Positions 1 to 9,312 of a stretch of DNA of 64,000 nucleotides are shown piece by piece; within the stretch, counting starts at the first letter, position 1, and each line of letters opens with the position of its first letter. The stretch lies in contig JACPYL010000027.1 of assembly GCA_016196065.1 (NCBI GenBank), forward strand, positions 494,347 to 558,346. Direction: 5' to 3'. The notes under the pieces are model-generated. The model saw only the letters and a program-made list of their open reading frames with translations, had not been told where the DNA came from and made no database searches. This DNA comes from Acidobacteriota bacterium (GTDB taxonomy: Bacteria; Acidobacteriota; Terriglobia; Terriglobales; Acidobacteriaceae). Made by a program: the position numbers and the translations under genes.

Positions 1-714
1 AAAGAACTTGTAGGTCGAACAAGCCAGAAAATCGCAATCGAGTGCGCGTACGTCAATCGGTCCATGCGGGGCGTAGTGGACGGAGTCGATGTAGGTGAGC
101 GCCCCGGCCTGCTTGGCGAGGCGGACAACCTCCGCGACATTGTTGATCGTTCCCACTGCGTTGGAGGCGTATCCAACGGCGACCAGGCGCGTGTGGCTAT
201 TAATCTTTCGCGCCAGATCGTGCATATCAAGCGTGCAATCGGCTGGGTTGAAGGCAACCGTGCGGATGGTGACGCCTTTTTCTTCCAGCGCCTTCCAGGG
301 AGAGAAATTCGCATCATGATCGAGCAGCGTGAGCACGATTTCGTCTCCGGGTTCGAGTTCCCGGCCGAATGCACGTGACATCCCATAGGTCAGCGTGGTC
401 ATGTTCGGGCCAATGACGATTTCGTCCGCGTCGCAATTCAGGAAGTCGCCCATCGCCGCGCGCGCTTCGGCAATCATCCGATCGGTGTTGCGGCTGGTCG
501 AATAAGCCCCGCCGGTGTTGGCGTTGTTGGCGGCCAGATATTCGGAAATAGCGTCGATCACGCGCTGCGGAACTTGCGTGCCGCCAGGGCCGTCAAAAAA
601 AACGGCGGGATGCCCGTTGACGGTCTGCGCAAGCGAAGGGAATTGCGAACGAACCCAAGTCAGGTCGAGTGCGGTGGAGGTGGCGTGTTCGGCGGTTGGC
701 ATAAGAGCAGACAT
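1..714 (-). CDS. Cysteine desulfurase-like class V aminotransferase (3' end cut by window edge)
   Basis: This is a PLP-dependent class V aminotransferase of the cysteine desulfurase-like (SufS/NifS-related) group. The reading frame runs open from an ATG at 714 to the window edge, giving the first 238 residues. The N-terminal part reads as the usual FFDGPGGTQVP start of the family, followed by an NNANTGG segment, and the cofactor region ends in a CSTYKFF stretch, where the lysine is the expected Schiff-base residue. A second in-frame ATG lies at 702. The family removes sulfur from cysteine or acts on related substrates; the actual substrate cannot be read from the sequence. It is transcribed away from the PPOX-fold gene at 839. 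Confidence 0.85.
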   Translation of the reverse strand, partial: MSALMPTAEHATSTALDLTWVRSQFPSLAQTVNGHPAVFFDGPGGTQVPQRVIDAISEYLAANNANTGGAYSTSRNTDRMIAEARAAMGDFLNCDADEIVIGPNMTTLTYGMSRAFGRELEPGDEIVLTLLDHDANFSPWKALEEKGVTIRTVAFNPADCTLDMHDLARKINSHTRLVAVGYASNAVGTINNVAEVVRLAKQAGALTYIDSVHYAPHGPIDVRALDCDFLACSTYKFF

Positions 715-838
715 TGTAAATCCTGCGCAAAAAACCGGGGTGCAGATAGATGAGGCGAGCCTATCCCTGACACTGGCGTAAGATGGTGTCGCTTTTGAGG
801 CCTGCTCTACGATGTTCTAGGTAAGAAGGAGACAATCC

Positions 839-1306
839 ATGCCCGTCAAACAAGGAGATTTGGAACTCCTGCAAAACCCCATTGCCCAGGAACTGCTGCA
901 ATCGAACATTCCGGCACGGTTGGCCTACATTGCTTCCGACGGAACGCCTCGAGTGGTGCCCATCTGGTTCCACTGGAATGGGCGGGAATTCGTGATGGCC
1001 ACTCCTCCCAAAGCACCCAAGCTGAAAGCACTCGCCAAGAATTCCAAGGTCGCTCTCACGATCGACGACAACACCTTTCCGCACAAAGTTCTGCTCGTGC
1101 GCGGTACAGCACGGCTGACAACGGTTGACGGAATCGTGCCCGAATACGCGGCTGCAGCCGAGCGCTACTTCGGGGTAGAACAGGGAAAAGCCTGGATCAA
1201 ACAAGTGCAGACGATGATGTCCAGCATGGTGCAAGTGACCATCACCCCGGAGTGGGTCGGCTTGCTGGATTTTCAAACACGCTTTCCGAGTGCAATCAGC
1301 GCCTAG
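839..1306 (+). CDS. Pyridoxamine 5'-phosphate oxidase-fold (PPOX) family protein
   Basis: A 155-residue cytoplasmic protein with the split-barrel flavin-binding fold. The early segments (ARLAYIASDGTPRVVPIWF, then KVALTIDD) are typical of PPOX-class, possibly F420- or FMN-dependent, oxidoreductases. The start at 839 follows a clear AAGAAGGAG ribosome site. Members act as small-molecule reductases or oxidases, and the substrate is unknown here. Its stop codon overlaps by two bases the stop of the convergent small gene at 1303, so the two genes share no intergenic space. Confidence 0.8.
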   Translation: MPVKQGDLELLQNPIAQELLQSNIPARLAYIASDGTPRVVPIWFHWNGREFVMATPPKAPKLKALAKNSKVALTIDDNTFPHKVLLVRGTARLTTVDGIVPEYAAAAERYFGVEQGKAWIKQVQTMMSSMVQVTITPEWVGLLDFQTRFPSAISA

Positions 1307-1506
1307 GCGACGCGTTCCGGCGGATCGGAGCGTTTCCCTTTGCCAGCATTGGTGGCGTTCAGTTGGATACGCGTGACGCGCGCGGTGTTGGTGGCTAGGT
1401 CGTCGGTGGTGTGCGCTCCGTCTCCGGCCATCACTGAGCCAGCCGCCAAGGCGAAGCGCAACGCGTCTGCCTGATCCTCAAAATAAAGAACAACTTGTCC
1501 CGACAT
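1303..1506 (-). CDS. Small conserved-looking hypothetical protein (67 aa)
   Basis: I do not recognise a named family. The likely start is the ATG at 1506, which has a GGGAG ribosome site about nine bases upstream; the frame stays open further up to 1647 but that extension lacks a good start. The product begins MSGQVVLYFEDQADALRFAL and ends in a basic, proline-containing tail (KGKRSDPPERVA). There is no signal peptide or membrane segment. It is convergent with, and overlaps the stop codon of, the PPOX gene. Confidence 0.55.
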   Translation of the reverse strand: MSGQVVLYFEDQADALRFALAAGSVMAGDGAHTTDDLATNTARVTRIQLNATNAGKGKRSDPPERVA

Positions 1507-1680
1507 AAGTACTTCTCCCTGGGGCGAGCTTCGCAGTGGCACACTTCCAGCCATGCAGCTGAAAAGATCGAATTTGACGAAGCCGGCAGAGACGAAGGGG
1601 CGGGCGCTACGTTGGCTCGATTGTCGAAGAACGGCGGTGTTGGTCAAAGTGCTTTTCTTGGTTCGCCCAGGATCGCGGAA

Positions 1681-2307
1681 TCAAAAGCTGCCGTTGCCGT
1701 TTCCGTTGCGGATTTTGAACCATTCGTATCTCAGGCCAATCGACTGCATCGCGTTGCGGACTTTCATGAAGGTCTGCTGAATCCTGGCCATCATCATGCC
1801 GTTCTTGCGTTCCCTGCGGAAGTCCGAGCGATCTTCCGCGATGGCGCTATTGCGGCGCCGCATGGCTCGTTCGTAGTCGCCATCGGTTCCGTAGTAAGAC
1901 CCGGTTGCTTCGTTGAGGGCGCGATCCTCTTTTCGTTTGACCAGGCGATTATTGTCGTCGAGGACGTCTGCCATCATTGTGTCGAATTCGTCGTACCACA
2001 ATCGCATCGTCTCTTCGGTTTCGGCCGGAGTGTGGGTCTTCTTGAATTCCTGAATGGCGTGGACAATCTCGTCGGAATTGTCGACGCCCTCCAGAGAGAT
2101 CGCCGGGATTGGACCTCGATGCGAAGTCAGGTTGTCGTCGTTGACAACGACTTTCGCTTTGGGCGTCCCGGCCTGCTTGTTCTTCTTTACGATGTCGCCG
2201 AGCGGCGTCGTTGCGGTGGAATTGTCGGTTTGACCGAATGCAACTAGCGACACCAAGAATATGAAGGCGAGCCCAACTGAGAGAAGGTACCGCCGCTGCT
2301 CATTCAC
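1681..2307 (-). CDS. Secreted or membrane-anchored hypothetical protein
   Basis: A protein of about 208 residues with an N-terminal hydrophobic signal (YLLSVGLAFIFLVSLVAFGQ) and a charged, mostly helical mature part rich in Glu, Arg and Met. It ends in a Gly-Asn repeat tail (NGNGNGSF). The chosen start is a GTG at 2307 with a GGGGGA ribosome site five bases upstream. An ATG at 2334 and a longer open frame to 2433 also exist. No family recognised. Export to the envelope is inferred from the signal alone. Confidence 0.6.
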   Translation of the reverse strand: MNEQRRYLLSVGLAFIFLVSLVAFGQTDNSTATTPLGDIVKKNKQAGTPKAKVVVNDDNLTSHRGPIPAISLEGVDNSDEIVHAIQEFKKTHTPAETEETMRLWYDEFDTMMADVLDDNNRLVKRKEDRALNEATGSYYGTDGDYERAMRRRNSAIAEDRSDFRRERKNGMMMARIQQTFMKVRNAMQSIGLRYEWFKIRNGNGNGSF

Positions 2308-2472
2308 AAGTCCCCCGCGTACTAGAAAGCGCATGCAGCACTCATTATCATGATGCTCGGGGGAGTGTTGCGAAAGATTACCTCTGTGACTCACTTCCGT
2401 GCTCAGGTGGAAGCAGAAAGTTGTTGACTGCAAGTAACTCCTGCTTGCGTAACGACCTATCGATCGCTCGTC

Positions 2473-4080
2473 TTAGTACGAAAATCCGTCCGGCTGACTT
2501 ACTGCGCCGACGCGGACATAGTTATCGATGAATTCGCGTCCGGCAGCAAGAGCTTTGCGATTCACCTCCAGCATGGCCACTTTCTTGATCTTCGTTTTCA
2601 GAACGTCATCGGCGGTTTCGAGGAGCAAGCACTCGGTCTCTTCGAGCAGCGCTCCCAGCATCACGATGTTAGTGGCCTTGGTGTTGCCGAGCTTGTCCGC
2701 GATTTCTGAAGCAGGCAGGCAGACGATGCGGGCCTGTGGAAGCGGAAAGTCAGCGGGAAGCCGGTCGCGATTGTAGAGGATCAAGCCCCCAGGGGCGACC
2801 TGCGCAGCGAATTTCCGCAACGAGATTTCGTTCAAGGCAATCAGAACATCAGGATGCGAAATGACTGGCGACCCAATGCGTTCCTTCGACAGGCACACAT
2901 GACAGTGCGCGCTGCCCGATCGCATTTCAGGGCCATAGGACGGTAGCCAACTTACTTCCAGTCGCTCTCTCATGCCCATCTCGGCGATCAACTGGCCGAG
3001 TAACAGGACACCTTGTCCACCGAATCCAGCGACCTTGACTTCAAACTCCTTAAAGTGATGGACATGAGGGCGAGGCGCGCTGGCCGCGTTGATGTCCTCC
3101 AACTTCGCGGTCTCGGCTGGCGTATTTATGGATTGGTCAGAAGCATCGTGCGCGTTGGCCGGGATGGACTGTATCGGAGCATCGGGTCCGACCGGCGCGT
3201 TGCTGATCTCCAGCACCTCGTACACGGGGCGTTGTGGGACGACAGCGTTCTCCACGGGTTCGTGCTTCTTGTCCTTGAATACATTCAAGGGGAAATTCGG
3301 AATCATGGTTTCCGCAACCCACTTGCGGGCTTCAACCGGATCCTTCGCCCAGATGGTGGGGCATGGAGAAAGGATCTCCACAAACGAGAAGCCAATGCCA
3401 TCGCGCTGAATCTCGAGCGCCCGGTGAATCGCCTTGCGAGCTTTCATCACGTTCTTGTTGTCGGAGAGCGCCACCCGTTCGACATACACAGGAGCTTCGA
3501 GGCCGGAAATCAGTTCGGCCATGTGGAGCGGGAAGCCTTCATTCGAAGGACGCCGTCCCCAAGGGGATGTCGTGCTCCTCTGGCCGACCAGCGTCGTCGG
3601 CGCCATCTGGCCGCCTGTCATGCCATAGATCGCGTTGTTTACGAAGAAGACCGTGATCTTTTCGCCGCGGTTGGCGGCGTGAATGATTTCAGCGGTGCCA
3701 ATGGCGGCGAGGTCTCCATCGCCCTGATAGGAAATGACGATCTTGTCGGGGTGCGTGCGCTTGATGCCGGTGGCTCCGGCAGGAGCGCGACCGTGGGCGA
3801 CTTGCACGTTGCCCACATCGAAATAATAGTACGCAAAAACGGAACAGCCGACTGGACTGACGAAAATCGTTTTGTCCTGCAGTCCGAGATCGGCGAGAGC
3901 TTCGGCGATCAGCTTGTGAGCGACGCCGTGTCCGCAGCCGGGACAATAGTGGGTCTGGCCCTGGAGCTCGCCTTTGCGTTCGTATTTTTCGTAGAAGAGA
4001 GGAGACTTCGAGTGGCTGACCTGGTAGCCGGCCGCGAGGATTTCTGATTCTTTGACGTCGGGCTTCGTTTCCGCTGCCAT
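2473..4080 (-). CDS. 2-oxoacid:ferredoxin oxidoreductase, fused beta (TPP) and gamma subunits
   Basis: This 535-residue protein joins two subunits that are usually separate. Residues ~1-290 are the thiamine-pyrophosphate beta subunit, with the YCPGCGHG cysteine motif, the GDGDLAAIGTAE TPP-binding motif and NNAIYGMTGGQ. Residues ~345-535 are the gamma subunit, starting at VKAGFGGQGVLLLGQL-like sequence (here KVAGFGGQGVLLLG). A Pro/Ala-rich linker of roughly 50 residues lies between. With the alpha subunit and ferredoxin upstream it would oxidatively decarboxylate a 2-oxoacid to an acyl-CoA and reduced ferredoxin. The start at 4080 is chosen because the frame upstream only runs through intergenic palindromes. 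Confidence 0.88.
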   Translation of the reverse strand: MAAETKPDVKESEILAAGYQVSHSKSPLFYEKYERKGELQGQTHYCPGCGHGVAHKLIAEALADLGLQDKTIFVSPVGCSVFAYYYFDVGNVQVAHGRAPAGATGIKRTHPDKIVISYQGDGDLAAIGTAEIIHAANRGEKITVFFVNNAIYGMTGGQMAPTTLVGQRSTTSPWGRRPSNEGFPLHMAELISGLEAPVYVERVALSDNKNVMKARKAIHRALEIQRDGIGFSFVEILSPCPTIWAKDPVEARKWVAETMIPNFPLNVFKDKKHEPVENAVVPQRPVYEVLEISNAPVGPDAPIQSIPANAHDASDQSINTPAETAKLEDINAASAPRPHVHHFKEFEVKVAGFGGQGVLLLGQLIAEMGMRERLEVSWLPSYGPEMRSGSAHCHVCLSKERIGSPVISHPDVLIALNEISLRKFAAQVAPGGLILYNRDRLPADFPLPQARIVCLPASEIADKLGNTKATNIVMLGALLEETECLLLETADDVLKTKIKKVAMLEVNRKALAAGREFIDNYVRVGAVSQPDGFSY

Positions 4081-4095
4081 ATTCACTCCGCCCCG

Positions 4096-4148
4096 GGGGC
4101 TAAAGCCCCAGTTCTTTCTGCATCGAGCGGCACGGCTGAAGCCGTGCC
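4096..4148. repeat. Two adjacent intergenic hairpins (REP-like)
   Basis: Two perfect short palindromes lie between the alpha and beta-gamma genes of the oxidoreductase operon. GGGGCT-AA-AGCCCC is at 4096-4109 and GGCACGGCT-GA-AGCCGTGCC at 4129-4148. Neither is followed by a T run on the minus strand, so they look like REP-type elements or mRNA-stabilising hairpins rather than terminators. Confidence 0.7.
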
Positions 4149-4209
4149 CTCCCGTTTCTCTTGCCAATCTGCCATCGGCCGGCGGACAGGAGTCTCCGCC
4201 CTATATGTG

Positions 4210-5274
4210 CTACGCCAGCGCCAGTACGCGCTGCATGACTTGCGAATGTATTTCTTCTACGGACGGGACGTTGCCGCCGGTCCGTCCGTAAAACTCGACG
4301 GGCACCTTGCCGTTGACGGCGAGACGCACGTCTTCCACCATCTGCCCGTTACTCAATTCGACCACGAGAATCTTCTGAACTTTCTTGGCTGCCTCGGCGA
4401 TGGCCTGGGTGGGGAAGGGCCACAGCGTGATCGGCCGCAACAAGCTGGCTTTCAAGCCTTCGCGCCGGGCCATCTCGACTGCGGAGCGCAGAATGCGTGA
4501 CGTGATGCCGTAACCGACCAGCAGGATCTCGGCGTCGTCAGCTTCGAAGGTCTCGTACCGTACTTCGGTCTGAGATGCTCGAATGTATTTTGCTTCGAGT
4601 TTTCGAATATGTTCTTCGAGCGCGTCGGGCTCCAGGAAAATCGAGTTGATGAGATTCTTGCGCGTTTCCGGCGTTCCCTTCACAGCCCACGGGCGTTCTG
4701 GAATCTCTGGCTCGCGGAACTCCAGATCGAGCGGCTCCATCATCTGCCCGATGTAGCCATCGGCCATGACCACTGCTGGATTGCGATATTTGTCGGCCAG
4801 TTCGAAGGCCAGCACGGTAAGGTCGGCCATCTCCTGAACGGAAGCGGGGGCGAGCACGAGGTTGCGATAGCAACCGTGTCCGCCCCCTTTGACCATGGCA
4901 AAATAGTCACTCTGTTCGGGAGCAATGTTGCCGAGCCCCGGTCCTCCACGGACGATGTCGACGATCACGCACGGCAGTTCGGCGCCTGCAAGATAGGACA
5001 TTCCTTCCTGCATCAAACTAAGGCCGGGACCGGAGGAGGCGGTCATGACGCGAGCGCCGGCCCCAGCCGCGCCGTACACCATGTTGATGGCGGCGACTTC
5101 ACTCTCCGCCTGCAAGAACGTTCCGCCGACTTGCGGCATGTAGAGCGCGGCCGCTTCGGCAATCTCGCTGGCTGGAGTAATGGGATATCCGTAGTAGGAG
5201 CGGCATCCGGCAAGGATGGCGCCCTTGACGATGGCGACGTTGCCTTTACAAAGCTGCCGCATGTAAGCCCCCAT
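4210..5274 (-). CDS. vorB: 2-oxoacid:ferredoxin oxidoreductase alpha subunit (VorB-like)
   Basis: The 354-residue alpha subunit of a 2-oxoacid:ferredoxin oxidoreductase, closest in style to 3-methyl-2-oxobutanoate (VorB) or 2-oxoglutarate (KorA) types. The N-terminal pyrimidine-binding domain shows [14 protein letters not shown] and a [16 protein letters not shown] stretch; a transketolase-C-like domain follows after about residue 230. The ATG at 5274 overlaps the ferredoxin gene by 29 bases. A second ATG at 5262, six bases after GGGGG, may be the true start. The substrate specificity (branched-chain, aryl or 2-oxoglutarate) cannot be decided from sequence alone. Confidence 0.87.
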   Translation of the reverse strand: MGAYMRQLCKGNVAIVKGAILAGCRSYYGYPITPASEIAEAAALYMPQVGGTFLQAESEVAAINMVYGAAGAGARVMTASSGPGLSLMQEGMSYLAGAELPCVIVDIVRGGPGLGNIAPEQSDYFAMVKGGGHGCYRNLVLAPASVQEMADLTVLAFELADKYRNPAVVMADGYIGQMMEPLDLEFREPEIPERPWAVKGTPETRKNLINSIFLEPDALEEHIRKLEAKYIRASQTEVRYETFEADDAEILLVGYGITSRILRSAVEMARREGLKASLLRPITLWPFPTQAIAEAAKKVQKILVVELSNGQMVEDVRLAVNGKVPVEFYGRTGGNVPSVEEIHSQVMQRVLALA

Positions 5275-5530
5275 GCATTTCTACTTCGGCGACCGGCTTG
5301 GCTGCCGGCACTAGCCGGTAGACCGTGATCGCACCTGGCTCGGGACAGCAATAGAAGCAGATCCCGCAGCCGGTGCAGTTTTCGCCCGTGTAACGCGCGG
5401 GATGTACTCCGTAGGTATTCAAATCCGGGCGCAGTTCCAGGCATTTCGGAGGACAGGATTCAACACACAGTCCGCAACCCTTGCACTCTTCCGTGCCGAT
5501 CAGAATGTTGCCTCGTGCTTGTCCAGCCAT
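5246..5530 (-). CDS. 2x[4Fe-4S] ferredoxin subunit of the 2-oxoacid oxidoreductase
   Basis: A 94-residue ferredoxin with two complete cluster motifs, [12 protein letters not shown] and [12 protein letters not shown], each CxxCxxCxxxC. It would carry electrons from the TPP centre of the oxidoreductase to soluble acceptors. The start at 5530 follows a GAGGTGA ribosome site; a longer open frame to 5587 runs into the CoA-transferase gene and is not used. It sits two bases after the CoA-transferase stop and overlaps the alpha-subunit start, which indicates one transcript. Confidence 0.9.
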   Translation of the reverse strand: MAGQARGNILIGTEECKGCGLCVESCPPKCLELRPDLNTYGVHPARYTGENCTGCGICFYCCPEPGAITVYRLVPAAKPVAEVEMHGGLHAAAL

Positions 5531-5532
5531 AC

Positions 5533-6858
5533 TCACCTCGTTGCTGACATCGATTGCGGACGCTGCAACCACTTGGTCTGTTCGCAATAGGTGTAAAGTT
5601 CTTCCCGAAAATTAGGATGAGAGATATCGATCAGAGCTTTGGCGCGCTCCCGAATCGACTTGCCATGCAGGTACGCGACGCCAAACTCGGTGACGACGTA
5701 ACGCACCAGGCCGCGCGAAGTGACCACTCCGGCGCCTGGGCTGAGCATGGGGACGATTCGCGAAATGGTCCCACTCTTGGCGGTGGAAGAAAGCGCAATG
5801 ATCGCCTTGCCACCCTTGGAACGTGAAGCGCCGCGCAGAAAGTCGACTTGTCCGCCAATCCCGCTGTAGAACTGGTTGCCGATCGAGTCGGAACAGACTT
5901 GTCCGGTCAAATCCACCTGCAGGCAGGAATTGATGGCCACCATGCGGTCGTTGCGCGCGATGAAGTTAGGGTCATTCACGTACGCGGTGGGATGGAATTC
6001 GAACATCGAGTTGTTGTGTACGTAATCGAACATCTTCCTCGTGCCCAGAATGAACCCGACGATAATCTTGCGAGGCTTGAAATTCTTGCGCGCGCCGGTG
6101 ATAACTCCCGCATCGATCAGAGGAATCGCTCCGTCGGAAACCAGTTCACTGTGGATCCCCAGATCTTTGCGATCCATCAGGAAGGGCAGAACTGCATCCG
6201 GAATTCCGCCGATGCCGGTTTGCAAAACGCACCCGTCGTCAATCAGCCCGGCAACATTGCGGGCGATGGCGGTATGCATCTCGGTAATGCGAACTCGCTT
6301 GATCTCGCACAGGGGCCGCGATTGCACGACTACCATGTCAATGTCGTTCACATGAATGAAGCTGTCACCATTGGTGCGCGGCATCTGATCATTCACCTGC
6401 GCGACCACAAAACGAGCTACTTTGGCCGCGGTCAAGGTGGTGTCGACGCCGATTCCGAAGCTGCAAAAACCATGCGCGTCCGGTGGCGAGACCTGTACCA
6501 GCGCGACGTCGATCGGCATCGCGCCGCTCTCAAACAGTTCCTCGATTTCGCTGAGATAAATCGGAGTGTAGTCCGCGCGCCCATCATTGATGGCGTCGCG
6601 CACGTTGCCGCCGATGAATACGGCGTTGTGGCGGAAGTGCCCAGCCATTTCCGGCGCCACGTAGGGTGCGGTGCCCATGGTCATCATGTGCACGATCTCA
6701 ACATCTTCGACATCCGGGCCGCGGTGCATCAGTGCTTCGACCAGCGTCTCCGGTTCGGCGCAGCCCGGCTGAATGTAGACTCGCATCCCAGACTCGACGC
6801 AACGCAGTGCCTCTTCGGCGGTACGGATTTTGTTCTGATAATTGATCTCAAACGACAT
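5533..6858 (-). CDS. Acetyl-CoA hydrolase/transferase family CoA-transferase
   Basis: A 441-residue family I CoA-transferase of the acetyl-CoA hydrolase / 4-hydroxybutyrate CoA-transferase group. It shows the GIGGIPDAV nucleotide-binding loop (CoA site) and the C-terminal [12 protein letters not shown] segment typical of the family. The start at 6858 has AGAGGA eight bases upstream; a GTG at 6873 is also possible. As first core gene of the oxidoreductase operon it probably exchanges CoA between the acyl-CoA product and a free acid such as acetate. This would couple 2-oxoacid oxidation to acid release or energy conservation (inference). Confidence 0.87.
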   Translation of the reverse strand: MSFEINYQNKIRTAEEALRCVESGMRVYIQPGCAEPETLVEALMHRGPDVEDVEIVHMMTMGTAPYVAPEMAGHFRHNAVFIGGNVRDAINDGRADYTPIYLSEIEELFESGAMPIDVALVQVSPPDAHGFCSFGIGVDTTLTAAKVARFVVAQVNDQMPRTNGDSFIHVNDIDMVVVQSRPLCEIKRVRITEMHTAIARNVAGLIDDGCVLQTGIGGIPDAVLPFLMDRKDLGIHSELVSDGAIPLIDAGVITGARKNFKPRKIIVGFILGTRKMFDYVHNNSMFEFHPTAYVNDPNFIARNDRMVAINSCLQVDLTGQVCSDSIGNQFYSGIGGQVDFLRGASRSKGGKAIIALSSTAKSGTISRIVPMLSPGAGVVTSRGLVRYVVTEFGVAYLHGKSIRERAKALIDISHPNFREELYTYCEQTKWLQRPQSMSATR

Positions 6859-6902
6859 TCGATCCTCTTTCACTTTCTTATTCAGACTTTCTAACGTTAA
6901 TC

Positions 6903-7370
6903 CTAGTGCGTGCTCACCGGACTCGGAATCTCATGTGCCGCCAGAGCGCGCTCATATCCGATCGCCGCGTAGTAAATTGCGCGATCAAAAAACTGATCGA
7001 GCATTTGTAACATCTCCAGTTCCCCGAAGACATCTACCGTGCTCTCCGGCAAAGCTGCCTTTTTCAGGAACGTATACAGGTTTTCCTTGGTCAGGACGAT
7101 CACCCAGACCAACTCACTGATCGGAACACCCTGGTGAACCCGGCGAGTGCCAATTTGTTCGTAGCGTTGCTCGATGTCGTAGCGTCCTTTGCCGAGGAGC
7201 CAGTCGCCCAGGTGGCGGTAAATTTCACTGACGCGGGATTTCAGCTCTTCAGGCGCAACATGCCGGTAAGAACGGGTCAGTTCGGAGTTTTGCACTTGCT
7301 CCAGGAGTCCGGCGGCGAGTTCGTCGGAGTGGGTCTCGATCAGACGGACGAGTCGATAAGCTAACATCAT
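6903..7370 (-). CDS. RsbRD N-terminal-like sensory/regulatory protein
   Basis: A 155-residue all-helical soluble protein. Segments such as LIETHSDELAAGLLEQV, YRHLGDWLLGKG and RRVHQGVPISELVWVI resemble the N-terminal domain of RsbRD-type stress-signalling proteins, but no STAS domain follows. Family assignment is by pattern and moderate. It ends 44 bases before the CoA-transferase start on the same strand and may be the leading gene of that operon. Two ATGs (7370 and 7367) are adjacent. Confidence 0.55.
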   Translation of the reverse strand: MMLAYRLVRLIETHSDELAAGLLEQVQNSELTRSYRHVAPEELKSRVSEIYRHLGDWLLGKGRYDIEQRYEQIGTRRVHQGVPISELVWVIVLTKENLYTFLKKAALPESTVDVFGELEMLQMLDQFFDRAIYYAAIGYERALAAHEIPSPVSTH

Positions 7371-7448
7371 GACCGCGCCTCCCTTGACGCTTCATCGTCA
7401 GTTTCGGCTTGAATAACAAGGGTAGCGGTGACCGGCAGCACATCGATC

Positions 7449-7464
7449 AGTGATGATTATCACT
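7449..7464. promoter_or_regulatory. 16-bp perfect dyad in a divergent promoter region
   Basis: AGTGAT-GATT-ATCACT is a perfect inverted repeat in the 244-bp gap between the divergent genes at 7370 (minus) and 7615 (plus). Its position fits an operator, but no regulator is encoded beside it. Confidence 0.35.
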
Positions 7465-7614
7465 CACGCAAGTAGTTGTAAAATGTGTAAGATCCGCCAC
7501 TCTTTGGTGGCTACCGACCAACCGTCCGGATGGGTTGGATGGGCATTCAGGGACGTCGCCGCTCTTGGCGAGAGCTCCCTCGCGGGAACATAATTGGAAG
7601 TCCCAGGAGAAAGT

Positions 7615-8850
7615 ATGAAAGCCCTCTCGCGATGCTGTCTGGCCTTGGTGATGGCACCCATGATGTGGGGTCAAACGACGCCCACCGTCGCCGCGCCAGT
7701 CGACAAGACGCTGGAAATAACGCCCTCCCAGAGTTGGACCGACTCCGGTATCGATCTGCATCTCGGCGATCTGGTTGAGATTTCCGCGAGTTCACTCGGA
7801 ACAGGGAACAATCTTTGTGATCCGCAGGGATTGGCCGACCTGGCAAATGCGGGCAAACTGCCGCTTGAGTCTGCGCTGCCGGGAGCGTTGCTGGCGAAAC
7901 TGCAGGAGAAATCGGACACTCTCCTGTTTGTCGGCGCCGCAAGAAATTTGAAGGTCACCGAGGCTGGACGACTCTTCTTGGGATCGAATCTCGGCGCGGC
8001 GGCAGGATGTACCGGAAAGTACTCCGTCAAGATTCATGTATCGCCGGGTGCAGCGAATGAGGCCGGATCGATCAAATCCAAACTGGCGAGCGCGGCGCAG
8101 ATTTTTATGAGTGGGCAATTCGGCGGCGCAAAGACGACGACGGCCGACAATCAGGGAATGGCGTCGGACGCAAATTTGTCGTCCGGTTCGGCGGAGACTA
8201 CAAAAGCCGCAGCCGCGCCCTCCGCAACGCTGGCTGTTTCTCGGGGGCTCTTGGATGATGCGCTCAGCAAAGACTTGCAAGCGCTGCCGCGGCGAGTCAA
8301 TGACGAATTCCAGCACCTCGGCGACATGGTGAACTTCATCCTGATTGGCTCGGAGAAGCAGGTACAGGATGCTCTTGCCGCCGCCAACTGGCACGTTGCG
8401 GATACTTCGACTCCTGGTGCGGTCGCGAAGGCGATCCTGATGGCCACACAAAAAGAGGACTATCTGCAGATGCCGATGAGCCAGCTTTATCTTTTCGGGC
8501 GCGTCCAGGATTTCGGATATGAACAAGCCGAGCCGTACGCAATGGTTGCGAGCCGCCATCATTTCCGTATATGGAAGTCGACGGCCACGTACAAAGGCTT
8601 GCCGGTATGGGCAGGGGCGGGAACACACGATATCGGCTTTGAAAAAGATCAGCGCAACGGAAAAGTTACGCACAAGATCGATCCGCTCGTGGATGGAGAG
8701 CGCGACCACATCGGCGACTCATTACAGAGAGCAGGCCAGATTCGGGTCATGCATTACTTCACTCCAACGGATGCAGTCCAGGACGCCCGCAATGCCACGG
8801 GCGGCGGCTACCAGTCGGACGGCCAGGTGCTGGTGATGTTTCTGCAGTAG
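7615..8850 (+). CDS. Secreted protein with LssY C-terminal-like domain
   Basis: A 411-residue exported protein. Residues 1-20 form a signal peptide (cleavage near MMWGQ). The middle is low-complexity, Ala/Ser/Thr-rich (about 150-215). The C-terminal ~200 residues match the LssY_C pattern: QALPRRVNDEF, MVNFILIGSEKQVQDAL, then LFGRVQDFGYEQ, HHFRIWK and a GAGTHDIGFE motif before HKIDPLVDGERD. LssY-type domains are found next to PAP2 phosphatases in other bacteria; their chemistry is not established. The start at 7615 follows AGGAGA with good spacing. Confidence 0.75.
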   Translation: MKALSRCCLALVMAPMMWGQTTPTVAAPVDKTLEITPSQSWTDSGIDLHLGDLVEISASSLGTGNNLCDPQGLADLANAGKLPLESALPGALLAKLQEKSDTLLFVGAARNLKVTEAGRLFLGSNLGAAAGCTGKYSVKIHVSPGAANEAGSIKSKLASAAQIFMSGQFGGAKTTTADNQGMASDANLSSGSAETTKAAAAPSATLAVSRGLLDDALSKDLQALPRRVNDEFQHLGDMVNFILIGSEKQVQDALAAANWHVADTSTPGAVAKAILMATQKEDYLQMPMSQLYLFGRVQDFGYEQAEPYAMVASRHHFRIWKSTATYKGLPVWAGAGTHDIGFEKDQRNGKVTHKIDPLVDGERDHIGDSLQRAGQIRVMHYFTPTDAVQDARNATGGGYQSDGQVLVMFLQ

Positions 8851-8876
8851 CCGCTGCGAGGTACCCCGGAGGATGT

Positions 8877-9269
8877 ATGTCAATTCGCCGCGACCCGATC
8901 GCATGGTTAGGCTTGGCGCGCGAGGCAGTCTTTTTCGCTATTGCAGCCGGTGGCGGCATCACCGTGTGGATGCGCAGACGAAGTGCCCGCCAATGGCCCG
9001 CGACCTTTGGCAAGGTCGAGTCGGCCTCAAATTATCAGCATGACAGCACGTGGCTGACCGACATTTCCTATTCCTATACAGTCGCTGCGGAGTATTACTC
9101 CGGACAATTCCAATTGCGGGACAGGAGCGAGAAAAAATCTGACGCGCAGGTTCTTCGCTGGAAGGGACAAAATATCTCAATTCGTTATTCGCCAACCCGC
9201 CCCGAAATCTCCGTGGTGCGAATTGAAGATCAGGCCGCATGGCACGGCGAAGAATATCGAGGCCATTGA
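8877..9269 (+). CDS. DUF3592-like membrane protein
   Basis: A 130-residue protein with one N-terminal membrane segment (EAVFFAIAAGGGITVWM) followed by a small beta domain. The pattern FGKVESAS...ISYSYTVAAEYYSGQF and the ISIRYSPTRPEIS end are those of DUF3592 proteins, whose function is unknown. The start follows CCGGAGG by four bases, and the gene is 26 bp after the LssY_C gene, so the two are probably co-transcribed. Confidence 0.65.
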   Translation: MSIRRDPIAWLGLAREAVFFAIAAGGGITVWMRRRSARQWPATFGKVESASNYQHDSTWLTDISYSYTVAAEYYSGQFQLRDRSEKKSDAQVLRWKGQNISIRYSPTRPEISVVRIEDQAAWHGEEYRGH

Positions 9270-9312
9270 TTACGACGCTGTGGGGATTGAGACTGATTTC
9301 TCTCTTCGATGC

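Noticed and set aside
3013..4047. Long plus-strand open frame (344 codons) opposite the beta-gamma oxidoreductase gene
   Set aside because: It is antisense to a clearly conserved protein; the translation is low-complexity with no family pattern, typical of GC-rich shadow frames. The same holds for 5848-6894, 1495-2247, 50485-51915 and 59141-60067.
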